Source of the DNA: Gigaspora rosea
Lineage: Eukaryota > Glomeromycota > Glomeromycetes > Diversisporales > Gigasporaceae
NCBI GenBank assembly: GCA_003550325.1
Contig: QKWP01000026.1
Coordinates: forward strand, 644,655-708,654
Length of the DNA stretch: 64,000 bases
Direction of reading: 5' to 3'
In this document: piece after piece, positions 33,812 through 44,839 of the stretch
How positions within the stretch are numbered: position 1 is the stretch's first letter
Layout: each line of letters begins with the position of its first letter
Notes under the pieces: generated by a model
Databases searched by the model: none
Told to the model about the DNA's origin: nothing
Seen by the model: the letters and a program-made list of their open reading frames with translations, nothing else
Position numbers and translations under genes: made by a program

Positions 33812-35297
33812 CAGGGATAGTAAATGACCGGAAATAACCTTGGGACTCAAATGAATGACGATCAGTTGTTGGTTATTTCAAAAGGTGACATTGCCTATTA
33901 AGTTATTTAAAATTTTATAGTAAAACTAGAGATAATTTAGTGGTCACAATTTCTTAATCAGCTATTGATTCAAGCATATGCTCTCAACTAACTGGATGCA
34001 AATAAAATCAAATAGTTAAATACTCATGAACTAAAATTAATAAATATTCTTTATATTTACAAAATTAAACAAGAGTAAATAATAAACCTTATGAATAACT
34101 TATTTTATGAATATTTCTTTATACTTAACGATTGAAAATAAAAGTAAATATTCATGAATAGATTATTTTAAATGCTTAGACATCGCACTTTCTATTTATT
34201 TAGATTAACAATCTCTATAATGTTTTGAGTTCTATAAGTCCGCAAAATATAACATAGATATCCTCTCAATGTTCAACATATTTAATGAAATTTATTTATC
34301 AATAAAAAGGAAATATGTGAATAATTAAAATGAGATCCATAAAATATGATTAAGTCGGAATTATGAAAATATACAACTAAATCGAAAAGAGCGAAATGCC
34401 TCACGTACCATAAAGTGAATGAATTAAATAGTAAATATTTATAGCTCAAAATACATATTTAAATAACAGAAGTTCTTATATCCACAATTAATGTGAATAA
34501 AACGAATTAAATAATCGATATTCATAAATAACTTATGTTCTTCGTGATTGCAAACTGAAATTAAATAGTAAATATTTATAAATAAATTATTTTAAATATA
34601 TATGTATTAATAAAATGTTTTTTATACTACTAAGTGATGAAAAGTAAGTGGAATTAAATAGTAATATTCATAATTCAAATAATTTATCTAAATATTTAGA
34701 TCAAAAAATTCTTGAATGACTTATTTTAGATCTTAATTAATAAATGTTTTTTATACCACTTCTATAAATAAATGAAATTAAATGGTAAACTTCATACTTT
34801 AATCACTTATTTCAGACCTATATTAATAAAATGTATTCACTACCTGCTGTAAAATATATAAAATTAAATAATTTTCATGGGGTTAAGTCTTGTAGGGTTA
34901 ACTACACCTCAATAGAACACTCGCTTTGATCAAAGTGTGCTTTGAACAAAGTTTATAATACAAAAATTTTTTATGACGAAAAAGACTTCTAATCTAGTAC
35001 AAGTATTCTCTCTCTAATTTCGTTTTATCTATTAATTTCCACTTATTTATATAATAACGTCGATAAATATTATTAAATTTTATAAGCTAATATTACCCGT
35101 TTACCCGGGTCATGGCTTGGATCAATATATGACATGCCCGGATCATTATTATCTAACTCAGGTCGGATCTCTAGCCATAGCATCCGGTCATTTAAATGGC
35201 CCATCGGTCGCAAAGAACTCGGACCGCTTCCCAAAAGACTCAGGTCATTACAGGCCATTTGTAAATAGGAAAATGACCAGCTCATCTACTATTCCTG
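33812..35297. mobile_element. hAT-like element, CAGGGATAGTA ends, proven by empty site
   Basis: A 1486 bp insert starting CAGGGATAGTAAATGACC and ending GGTCAT-type words then CTACTATTCCTG. It is flanked by TATTATAC (33804-33811) and TATTATGC (35298-35305). The paralogous flank of gene copy 2 (about 59350) has TATTATGC once with the same neighbours. The right end is rich in GACCGG / GGTCAT words. The middle is a diverged tandem array. No transposase is present. CAGGG ends and an 8 bp duplication fit hAT. Confidence 0.85.
33960..34880. repeat. Diverged satellite array, inverted to the one at 1-3141
   Basis: About nine degenerate units of about 100 bp with GAATTAAATAGTAAATATTC, ATAAATAACTTATTTTAAAT, CTTAGAC or TATATTAATAAAATG, and TTCTTTATACCACTAAGTGA. 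These follow the reverse complement of the satellite unit at 1-3141 in word order. It forms the interior of the hAT-like element 33812-35297. Confidence 0.7.
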
Positions 35298-35523
35298 TAT
35301 TATGCCGTATGAATTGGCATCAAATTAGTTATCAAATATAATCCTACTGCTACATCCGTTCCTGGTTTAGCGAAAATATGTTGCACAGCTACCTTATTAA
35401 TTTATTAGTGATCACGCACTATGTATAGTTGGTAGTACATGTGTAATTCTAGTTTGGATAAATACGTAGTGTCCATTACCATTTACTGCATTCTTTCGTA
35501 TTATCTAGACACATTTAAACTAA

Positions 35524-37067
35524 ATGGCAACAAAATTTTTCGAAAAACTTTCAAACAATTATCTTGAACTTCTTGAAGATAAAGAAGATTTTAATGTAAT
35601 TATTAAAATTGGAGAATCTCCAAACGATAAAATATTTCAAGCACATTCATCTATTTTGAAACATCGATCTTTGTATTTTCGTAATGAATTAAAAACAGCT
35701 GGCAAAGATGGAAATAATATTAAACCGATTAATTTAAAAAATATTTCTATTCAACAATTTGAAATTATTATCAAGTAAGTTAGGTTATGAGTTGTTTCAA
35801 TCGAATATATAATGTATATGAAACCACTAACATTTTTTAATAAAATTCAAATAAAGATATATTTACGGAGGAATAGCATTATTAGAAAATCTTGAAGCAA
35901 CATTTATTTTTGAATTAATGCTTGTTGCACATGAACTTATTCTTGAAGAGTTGGCTGGATATCTTGAAAATCTTTTAATTGAATCAAATGCTCATTGGCT
36001 TCGTCTACACTTTGGCCGTATTTATCAAGAAATTTTCTCAGATAATAAACTTTTAAACTTACAAAAATGGTGTAACGATATCATAGTAAAATATCCGAAT
36101 AAAGTTTTTGAATCCGAAGATTTCACATCTATTCGAGAAAATGCAATAGTTTCATTGATTGAACGAGACGATTTACAAATGGAAGAAGTTAAGATTTGGA
36201 AATCTATTCTCAAATGGGGTATTGCTCAGAATCCTGGTTTATCGACCAATCCTGAGGACTGGTCTAATGAAAATATTTTATCATTAAAAACTACATTAAA
36301 AAATTGTTTACCTCTTATCCGTTATTTTCAAATTTCTGGTGAAGATATTTATGAACATATTCAACCATATAGAAAAATCCTTGAAAAAAATCTTTGGAAA
36401 GATTTAAAAAAAAGACATATTGCACCAAAACAACCAGTATCATCAGTGATTCTTCCGCCTCGTGTGATTTTAACAACAGAATTACCACAAAGATCAACAG
36501 AACCATTTTCAAATGTAATTATCGAAGCACATTCAGCTGAAATTGCTTCATGGATTGATAAAAATGACAATATGTATTCTATTTCAAATAATCCATATGA
36601 ATTTAGATTACTTTTTTTGTGGAAGCAGAGATGGTTTTACTCGTGAATCTTTTTGGAATTTATGCAATAAGCAAAAGAATCTAGTCGTTGTCATAAAAGT
36701 TAAAGACACTGATGAAATTCTTGGCGGATATAATCCCATTGGATGGGATAAATCAGTCGGAGATATTAAAAAGTGCGAAGGATGCTTTACTTTTTCGTTG
36801 AAGAATGGCACAGTCCAAAATTCCATTTTGAGTCGTGTAATAAATTTAAAAGATGCAATTTATAATAGTTCAAAATATGGATTAACCTTTTATTGTAGTC
36901 TTTATATGTATAATGGCGATTATAGCAATAGATGTTTTTGCTACAAGAGCGATTCCTACATGAATTACGAAAAACCAATTAGAAAGGAATCTACGTATAA
37001 TGGCCAGTTTTCAGACTTTTTGGTAGAGGAATATGAAATATTCCAAATTCATAAAAAAGCTACATAA
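35524..37067 (+). pseudogene. BTB-BACK-TLDc protein gene, copy 1 (frameshift in TLDc)
   Basis: Exon 1 35524-35774 (starts MATKFFEKLSNNYLELL) and exon 2 35857-37067, joined in phase across an intron with GTAAGT donor (35775-35856). BTB/POZ domain at residues 1 to about 125 (FNVIIKIGE, AHSSILKHRSLYFRNEL, YIYGGIALL), BACK-type helical region (LLIESNAHWLRLHFGRIYQE), linker (PPRVILTTELPQRS), and a C-terminal TLDc domain (FTRESFWNLCN, LGGYNPIGWDKS, VEEYEIFQIHKKAT). BTB domains dimerise and recruit Cullin-3; TLDc is linked to oxidation resistance and V-ATPase regulation. One extra T plus a substitution near 36613 breaks the frame at the start of TLDc; the paralog reads LLFRGSRDG there. It is a pseudogene unless this is a sequencing error in the T run. 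The start is the first ATG after the conserved GACACATTTAAAC. Confidence 0.9.
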
Positions 37068-37205
37068 ACTTTTATTGTTAAATAGGTTTACATTTTTTAT
37101 TTAATAAATAATTTTCATGAAATTGATTTAAATAATAGTTTACATACGATATATTTATGTATTTTGTTGTTTTTCTTATTATTATTATTAACTGAACTTT
37201 AATTT

Positions 37206-38179
37206 TTATATATAATTACTGCTGATATTTTTTTTAATTTTAGCATAATGGAATTTTCAGTCATACTTTAAGTGTATATTTATGTCAATACAATCTATTG
37301 ATAAATTGGATCTAATTTCGTAGTTTTTAAAAAATCCAAAGACAGGTGAAGCTACCATAAACCAAATGATAGATGAATATGTCTACGTCGTTTCTAAATT
37401 TATGTCAATTATCAATTGAAGCCGGTCATCTCTCAGTTTTCACCGATTGATAAAAGAAGATCTGTTTTGCGTAGTTTTTTAGAGGAGGAGGAGGGTAGTA
37501 AATTATCACGTTTATATATTGAATAAATATTATTGACTGCTGATTTTATCTCCTTCTAATCAGAAGAAATTACGTATAAACGACATCTCTAAATGACTTA
37601 GGCTACCTTCAATCGATTATTTCCAAAAAAAATTAAATAAAATAAAATAAAAAAGTGATTATCGTTTACTTAAATTTTAGTACCAAAGCTCCTTCGGCTC
37701 ATTCTACACCAATTTTACAAATAACTTTATCGCAACAGCCATATTTCGACAACTCTCTTTAAATTAATAAATATTTGTAAATTCGCAAAAAGCGTAATTT
37801 CGTAATTCTGGATAATGGTGATAAGTTGAGGTTTTTTTTTGAAGTTATTTTAATTCTTAAATGAATGGAACAAATTTGATGCAACTAGATGATTTACGTC
37901 GTAGATTGAATGCAAAGTCTTTATTTTTAAATAATCATCATTGATCAATATAAAATAAATTAAAGCCACGCTTTAAACCTCATATATGTGCATGGTTGTT
38001 AAAGTTAATGATTATTAAATGTTAATGAATTGTATTATGGTTTTTTTTTGATATTTTTAAGGATTGTAAAGTTTTTCTTATTATTATTAGAAATTAGCTG
38101 TTAAATACATATTCGATAGCCATTATATTATGTTCATTTCAAACATACATTTATTAATCGAACAGCTCATATTGTTAAT
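37206..38179. other. AT-rich intergenic DNA
   Basis: No gene or repeat boundary that I can support. Confidence 0.5.
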
Positions 38180-39239
38180 AATATACGAAATTAAAATTAT
38201 TTACCGATACATTTGTTTAAAAATTTCTACTATAAATTCATTTGCGTAGTAATTTTTAAGAAATATCAAGTTTAAAAAGTTAGTTATTTTCATTTCCTTT
38301 TATAAAATTAATTATTACAAATATTTGATTGGTGGTTTATTACTACTTTTTTAATTATATTGTTATATGAGAAGTTTATAATTTGATTATTTTCTATTGA
38401 TTTTCAGTTTCATCGTTTGCCTTTCTAAGAAATTTTTCGACAAAACTTAATTTCATTTTTTTCATCAGTGATAGAACTTATGGATTTCCAAACATTAATA
38501 GTTATATTAGACTTTCTATGAAATAATTCTTTTGAGGATAAACTCGCTACAATGAAAACTTAATATTCACTTCCAGGCTTTCCCTCCAGCACTTATATTA
38601 GATGATTAACACTATCTTAGCAAAGTGTCTTTATATTCAGTCTACTTAAACCCATAGTATAAAAAAAAAATATATAAATATGAAAAATAAATTAAACATA
38701 TAAATATAATATATATAATATCAAGATTAAACTCATAATATTATAGGTAAGTGACATATATATTTCTATAATAAAGGGATTATTTTGTGTGTTTTACAAC
38801 ACATCAATCGTTGGCTGTTTAGTCATAAAGCTGTACAAAATTTTTTTTTCGATTCAACAATTTAACATGCACAAGACTATATGGACGTATTAATCAATAT
38901 TTTCTTAAATTTATTTTTTAAACTTACAGATAAATTTTCATTATTTTTAAGAAAATTTAATATTTTAATCGATTATGCTATCTTGTTAGGAACTCAAAAT
39001 TATTAAGCTACTTCAAGTTACTGCAAAGTTACTAAATACAATTTATCAACCGTTAAACTAAAGGTATCTAATCAATAATAGTATCTACATACAATAAATT
39101 GTTAGTTATTATTTATTCTAAACGAATTATCAAAGAGGTTTTCAGCATGCCACTATAAATTCAAGATTTGGAATTAAAAAAAATTTCATTAGATGTATTA
39201 GATATTTAAAAGTTATAAAACGTATTTAACTATGAATAC

Positions 39240-39969
39240 ATACTTTTGTTGAACTGACTTTCCTGTCTTAATCACACGCAACCTCTTGATACTCATTGTT
39301 CAGCATATAATTATGGCTATAATCCCATATTAGGATGATGCAAAAGAAAAATATCATGACACTCATTCCAGGGCTCTTTGTCATCAGAAGATATGTCACA
39401 TATGTAATGCTGTACGGTCCAGTTATCATTATGAACATTTAAAGTCTGACACAAATCTGTTGAGGAGAGATGTTTTAAAATTATCATCAATCATTCAATG
39501 TCATAAAAAAAAAANATGTTACCTCTAGATATTCATTGTTCAGCATATAATTATGGCTATTTAATCCCATATTAGTATAATTCAAAAGAAATATATCATG
39601 ACATTCATTCCAGGGCTCTTTGTCATCAGAAGATACGTCACATACATAATGCTGTACGGTCCAGTTATCGTTATGATCATTTAAAGTCTGACACAAATCT
39701 GTTGAGGAGAGATGTTTTAAAATTATCATCAATCATTCAATGTCATAAAAAAAAAAAAAACAGAAATTTGATTACCTTCCGGTTGAAAGTTATCCTATAC
39801 GAGTGTAACTTTTGCCCAGTCCCATTATTCATAAGTGTTATTTTGTTACCATAATTTACTGACAAACCATTTTCTTTATTGCCACCATATACTGGAGGAA
39901 TTTTTCATTAAAAACTTCCGGCATTACAGTCCACGATTCGTAATCAGTTGCACAACGGTATGCATATGC
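39240..39969 (-). pseudogene. MIR-domain protein, 3' part, copy C
   Basis: Minus strand. Penultimate exon 39969-39776: AYAYRCATDYESWTVMPEV, a 1 bp frameshift, then VYGGNKENGLSVNYG and ITLMNNGTGQKLH. The intron contains a T-rich tract. Last exon 39698 to about 39520: LNDHNDNWTVQHYVCDVSS, KEPWNECHDIFLLNYTNMG. A second copy of this last exon follows at 39456 to about 39240 with a stop in GLxSHNYML. The pattern (YGxxITLxxxGTGxxLHxH ... QEVTC ... NNxW) is that of MIR domains, beta-trefoil ligand-binding modules found in O-mannosyltransferases and expanded in these fungi. Upstream exons were not found. The frameshift, the duplicated last exon and the stop make it non-functional. Confidence 0.7.
39283..39766. 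repeat. Tandem duplication of a MIR exon, about 2 x 237 bp
   Basis: Two adjacent copies share CATTGTTCAGCATATAATTA, CATTCCAGGGCTCTTTGTCA, GCTGTACGGTCCAGTTATC and AATCATTCAATGTCATAAAA. The junction is a poly-A run holding one ambiguous base at 39515, so the copy number may partly be an assembly artefact. A third copy is at 41330-41577. Confidence 0.85.
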
Positions 39970-40195
39970 CTTTAAAAAGAATAACGTATATCATAAAGTA
40001 AATTATTGTGCAGACATGTTATTGATGACTGCATTAAAGATTGCTGTCATTAACACCCTACTCAATAATTATATACAGACCCAATAATGTGTTGATCTTC
40101 CTGTATAGTTTTTAAGTGTGCTTGATAAAAGTTTTCCGGTATCAATATGACATAAAGTGATTACTTATCCATATTTAACTACAGTACTTGTTTAT

Positions 40196-41830
40196 ACGAA
40201 ATTAAAATCATTTACCGACACATTTGTTCAATTTCTTTTACTGTATAATTCATTTGTGTAGTAATTTTAAGAAATATCAAGTTTAAAAGTTAGTTATCTT
40301 CATTTCCTTCTATAAAATTAATTATAACAGATTTTAATTGAGCGGTTGTATGAGAATCCAGAATTTTAAGTTTATTACTACTTTATTAATTATATTGTTA
40401 TATGAATGTGAAGTTTATAATTTGATTATTTTCTATTGATTTTCTTATTTTTATTAGTTTCATCGTTTGCCTTTCTAAAGAATTTTTTTTCGATAAAAGA
40501 CAATCCTAATTTCATTTTTCGTCAGTGATAGAACTTATAGATTTCATTAACAATATTAGTAGTTATATTAGACATTATACTTCTGAAGATAAACTCGCTA
40601 CAGTGAAAACTTAATATTCACTCCCAAGTTTTCCCTTCAGTACTTATATATGATGATTAACACTGTCTTAACAAAGTGTCTTTATATTCAGTCTACTTAA
40701 ACTCATAGCATAAAAAAAATATATAAACCATATAAAAATTAAACTTATAAATATAATATATATAATATCAAGCTTAAACTCATAACATTATAGGTACGTG
40801 ACAGATATATTTCTATAATAAAGGGACCATTTTGTGTGTTTTATAACACATCAATCTCGTTAGCTGTTTAGCTATGTCGTAATTAGTTTATTAAAACACT
40901 ATAACAAAAGTTTTTTCAATTCAACAATTTAACATGCACAAGACTATATGGACGTATTAATAAATATTTTCTTAAATTTATTTTTTAAACATAGAGATAA
41001 ATCTTCAATATCATTAAATAAATTTAGATATTTTAATCGATTATACGATCTTGTTAGGAACTCAAAATTATTAAGTTACTTCAAGTTACTGCAAAGTTAC
41101 TTAATACAATTTATTAACCGTTAAACTAAAGATATCCAATCAGGACAGTATTTACATATAATAAATTGTTTAGTTATTATTTATTCAAAACGAGTCATCA
41201 AAGAGGATTTCAGCACACCACTATAAATGCCAGATTAGGAATTAAAAAATTTCATTAGATATTTAAAAGTTATAAAACGTATCTAACTATGAATTCACAC
41301 TTTTGTTGACCCGGCTTTCCTATCTCCAACACATGTAACCTCTTGATATTCATCGTTTAGCATATAATTATGGCCATTTAATCCCATATTAGTACCATGT
41401 AAAAGAAAAATATCATGACATTCATTCCAGGGCTCTTTGTCATCAGAAGATACGTCACATGCATAATGCTGTACGGTCCAGTTATTGTTATGATCATTTA
41501 AAGTCTGACACGAAACTGTTGAGGAGAGATGTTTTAAAATTATCATCAATCATTCAATGTCATAAAAAAAAAAAAACAAAAAAACAGAAATTTGATTACC
41601 TTCCTGTTGAGAAGTTATTGGGGAAATATCCTCAATACTATTATGCAAGTGTAACTTTTGTCCAGTCCCATTATTCATAAGTGTTATTTTGTCACCATAA
41701 TTTACTGGCAACCTTTTTCTTTATTGCTACATTATACTGGAGGAATTTTATCATTAAGAACTTCCGGCATTACAGTCCATAATCAGTTGTACGATGGCTA
41801 CTGTATATGCCTTTAAAAAGGATAAAAATT
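40196..41830. repeat. Tandem duplication of the MIR locus, copy D
   Basis: The partner of 38180-39972, with only one copy of the last MIR exon. Confidence 0.9.
41295..41810 (-). pseudogene. MIR-domain protein, 3' part, copy D
   Basis: Minus strand. Penultimate exon 41810-41600 (acceptor TTTTTAAAG, ends TSQQE): readable as VNYGDKITLMNNGTGQKL then HLHNSIEDISPITSQQE, but a stop and shifts lie before it (VLNDKIPPV, stop). Intron 41599-41516 has a GTAATC donor and CAACAG acceptor. Last exon 41515-41295 is intact and ends CVGDRKAGSTKV. Its MIR motifs are cleaner than in copy C (HLHNSI, NGHNYMLNDEYQEVTC). The last two exons alone could be a trimmed gene, but no start or upstream exon is seen, so I call it a pseudogene. 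Confidence 0.7.
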
Positions 41831-42142
41831 AACTTATATCATAAAGCAAATTATTGTACAGACGTGTTATTTACAACTGCACTAAAGATTGCTGTCATAC
41901 AACTCCCTACTCAATAATTATAAACATAATATAGTATATACGTATATTTAAAATAACACAAACCCAATGTTATTTTGATTCTCCTGTATATCTTTTAAGT
42001 GAGCTGGATGAAAGTTTTCCTGTATCTATATGACGTAAAGTGATTACTGAACCAAATTTAACGGCTCATTTATATTGAAATAGAAATTTTTGAAGGTTTA
42101 TAAAAACCTCATTAATATTTTGGGATTCTGCAATCTTTAGAC

Positions 42143-42252
42143 TATAGATGCTGGTAAAATTAATTTCACCAATTTCACCAACTCACCACCAATTTAACCA
42201 ATAGTGGTGAAATTATTTCACCACATTTCACCATATTTCACCAGCATCTATA
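42143..42252. mobile_element. 110 bp hAT-like MITE with TTCACCA words and perfect TSD
   Basis: Terminal inverted repeats TATAGATGCTGGT / ACCAGCATCTATA. Perfect 8 bp flanking duplication CTTTAGAC (42135-42142 and 42253-42260). The interior is mainly TTCACCA / CACCAATTT words (six or more) with one TGGTGAAAT in reverse. This is the clearest small example in the window of the word-repeat architecture. Confidence 0.92.
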
Positions 42253-42260
42253 CTTTAGAC

Positions 42261-43302
42261 TAAAGGTGTCTGTAAATAATTTAATAGGAAAAATTTTTAA
42301 GACAGATTGTTTTTGTCTTTTAAGATCAAAAATTTCTGCATCTGAAAGCAATTGCCGTAATTCAATGATAAAGTCTTGTACATTGGTTAAATATGTAAAT
42401 TATAAAGTTAAGAGTTTTTGTTCTGAATTTGTTTTGAAAATTTTAAATGAAGGATCTGCTTTAAGGAATTCAATAAGCTGTGAAAATTTTGAAATTTGAA
42501 TATTTTTATAATTATATATTGAACGACTTAATTATTTCATGTTCTGATGGTGCCCCTCCGCAAAAGGCTATAACAAATTTAAAGTTACGAACACAATCAT
42601 CTGGATAACAAGAACAATTGTATTCCAGGAAAGTTAAGAAACTTATTTTGAATAACTAGTTGATATAATACTGAAATAATATGTTTTACATGCGGTTTAC
42701 TAAAGACTTGTATCTCTATTACAGATTTTACAGATTTTACAGATTTGGCCTTTTGTAACTCGTATGTATGTACATACATACGTACGTATATATTTAAGTA
42801 CATACATTATTAATTTCTGCTGAATAACTATCATTTTTTACTGAATAACCAAAATAAACTTTTTCTCTGCCAAATAAGTACACATTATTGGGCAAAAATT
42901 GGAGAATAATGGTAATTTGGCAAATGATCACGTGTCGCTCTGCGGCATGTGTAGCCAATCATTTGTCAATTTACTGTATTCACCAATTTGGTGTTATACA
43001 GCAATTTATGATATATATTCGTAAAGGAGAAATTCAAAAATTAAACAATATTATGCAACAGAACTAGATTACTATAAAAAAAATATAAAGGTAAACATTT
43101 TATAATTGTACATAAGAGTTTGAGCATGGGTATAATTTTTATATAAATTAAAAGATTTTTATTAAAATAAAAAATAAATTTTATTAATATTAGGGTTAGA
43201 GTTAAGACCTAGAATAGGGTATAACGTAGTTTATACCAAAATTTTACAAAGAATTTTTTTTCTTAGAGCTTGAAGATTGTTTTTTAAGCAAAATTTAAGA
43301 TA
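42261..43302. other. Intergenic DNA with a small microsatellite
   Basis: A GTATGTATGTACATACATAC stretch with ACGTACGTATA lies at about 42760-42795. An unrecognised 77-codon frame at 42266-42499 (Cys/Ser-rich, CLLRSKISASESNCRNS) starts beside the MITE. AATGATCACGTGTCGC..ATCATTTG at 42925-42970 is a weak palindrome. 43190 has TAGGGTTAGAGTTAA. Confidence 0.5.
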
Positions 43303-43304
43303 TA

Positions 43305-44029
43305 CAGTCGTCCCTTCTTATAGTAACACCTATATAGTCACACCTCTATTTAAGCACTCAATATCGTGTGATGGACTTAAAACATAGTAAAAAACCTCAT
43401 TATAGTCACAAAATCAATTATAATCAATATCACCATAAAAATTTGATTTTTTGACAATTTTATTAATAATAAACCCTCACTATAGTCACCAATTTCTAAC
43501 CAAATACGGATTATAAAATCTGATTGTCCAATATTCATATTCATGTATATTTAAAATTATCTATTAAAGCACCTTAAAGGTTTAACAGCAAATAAATTTT
43601 GATCCAATAACCCAATTGGATAAAACAACTACCAAAATGTTTGTCTCAGTGAGAAGATTTTAATAAGCCCAAAATTATTAAAATCTAATCACAAGCTCCT
43701 AAGATCATTAAGGATTAGTGCTACTTCATGTGTTTAAGAATTGATTAAATTTAAATATTTGAGTGAAAAATCCTTAGCAATCTTGGGTTCTGTAATGATT
43801 GTAGACTCATTAGAATTGTCTTATTGAGACAATTACTCTGGCAGTCATTTCATCTAAATTGGGCCACTGGATCAAAATCATTCACTGTTAGCTATTTAAA
43901 TTTTTTAATAGTATTACACTTACTGGCATATGGCACTTGACTATGTCAAGGTATTTTATTTATAGTCATACCTCTAAACAATCACTATAATGGCTCAACC
44001 AACTTGGTGACTATAGGGAGGGATGACTG
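43305..44029. mobile_element. pogo-like (Tc1/mariner) non-autonomous element
   Basis: A 725 bp element with terminal inverted repeats CAGTCGTCCCTTCTTATAGT and ACTATAGGGAGGGATGACTG, flanked by TA on both sides (43303-43304 and 44030-44031). CAGTCGTCCCT..TATAGT ends and a TA duplication are typical of pogo/Fot-type elements. Subterminal TATAGTCACACC words repeat on the left. No transposase frame remains. Confidence 0.8.
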
Positions 44030-44525
44030 TAATAATTTTTGTTTTTTCTTTATGTTGTACAAAAAAAAGCTGCATATACATTTATTAATTGGTTTTTTTT
44101 TATTTGATTTGTATGTACATTGTTTAGACACCCCATGCACAAATAGAAATGCTCTATTTTATATTATTTATACTTCATTAATATAATATTTTTATTACTT
44201 AAAAAATTTAGATTATATTACTAAAATTTGGAAATATAGCAAATAAAAACAAAATCTGGATCAATTATTAATTTATTTTTTCTAATAATGATAAAAATAT
44301 AAGAAGAAAAAATTATTCAATTGCAATAAGTAAAATATAAAACATTTAATTAATAATCCATTCTGAATGAGAGAACCATATATAACTATATATAATAAAT
44401 TGTGATACACATGACTATAAGATTACTATAGCTATTACTATAGTCAAAAATACCATTTAATATAAACAATAGTTTGTTTACATTAGTTAGCAGATCATTT
44501 TATGGCAATATCTCCGCATCTACTT
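44030..44525. other. AT-rich intergenic DNA
   Basis: Nothing recognisable. The 60-codon frame at 44004-44186 overlaps the end of the pogo-like element and is not a gene. Confidence 0.5.
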
Positions 44526-44659
44526 AGGGCACTGCCAGGAATCAGCTGATTGATTTTGGCCAAAATTTTGACCCCCCCTTATTTTAGTCAGGTCTTCATA
44601 TTAAATTTCCAGTTTTTCAGACCCCCCTAGGAAATCAGCTGATTTCTGGCCCTCCCCTT
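44526..44659. repeat. 134 bp MITE-like inverted repeat
   Basis: The left arm GCCAGGAATCAGCTGATT and the right arm AAATCAGCTGATTTCTGGCC form inverted ends. Each arm is followed inward by a GACCCCCC tract in the same orientation. Confidence 0.6.
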
Positions 44660-44839
44660 AACAGATTTAATGATATTACTATATTAGAATTGATGCTCTA
44701 CAAGTTTACTTAAAAATTAAAAATATTTTTACTTAGTAGAAAAATGGCTTTACTTTGTTATGAAGTAATATTTGTGGCTTAGCAATTTATATAGTAGAAA
44801 TAATTTATACATTGCACGTGCGATGTTGTTGCACCTGCT

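Larger units (their letters stand above)
33704..37205. repeat. Segmental duplication (BTB-TLDc locus), copy 1
   Basis: Homologous to 59235-61540 from about 500 bp before the gene (TATTGATATTTAATTTTTTC, TTAATTGTGCTGAGC) to about 140 bp after its stop. Copy 1 has the 1.49 kb insertion at 33812-35297. Copy 2 instead has about 275 bp of extra sequence at about 59425-59700. Confidence 0.9.
38180..39972. repeat. Tandem duplication of the MIR locus, copy C
   Basis: Homologous in the same orientation to 40196-41830, period about 2 kb. Shared anchors: CGAAATTAAAATYATTTACC, CATGCACAAGACTATATGGA, and the MIR exons. It contains an additional local duplication of the last MIR exon. Confidence 0.9.
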
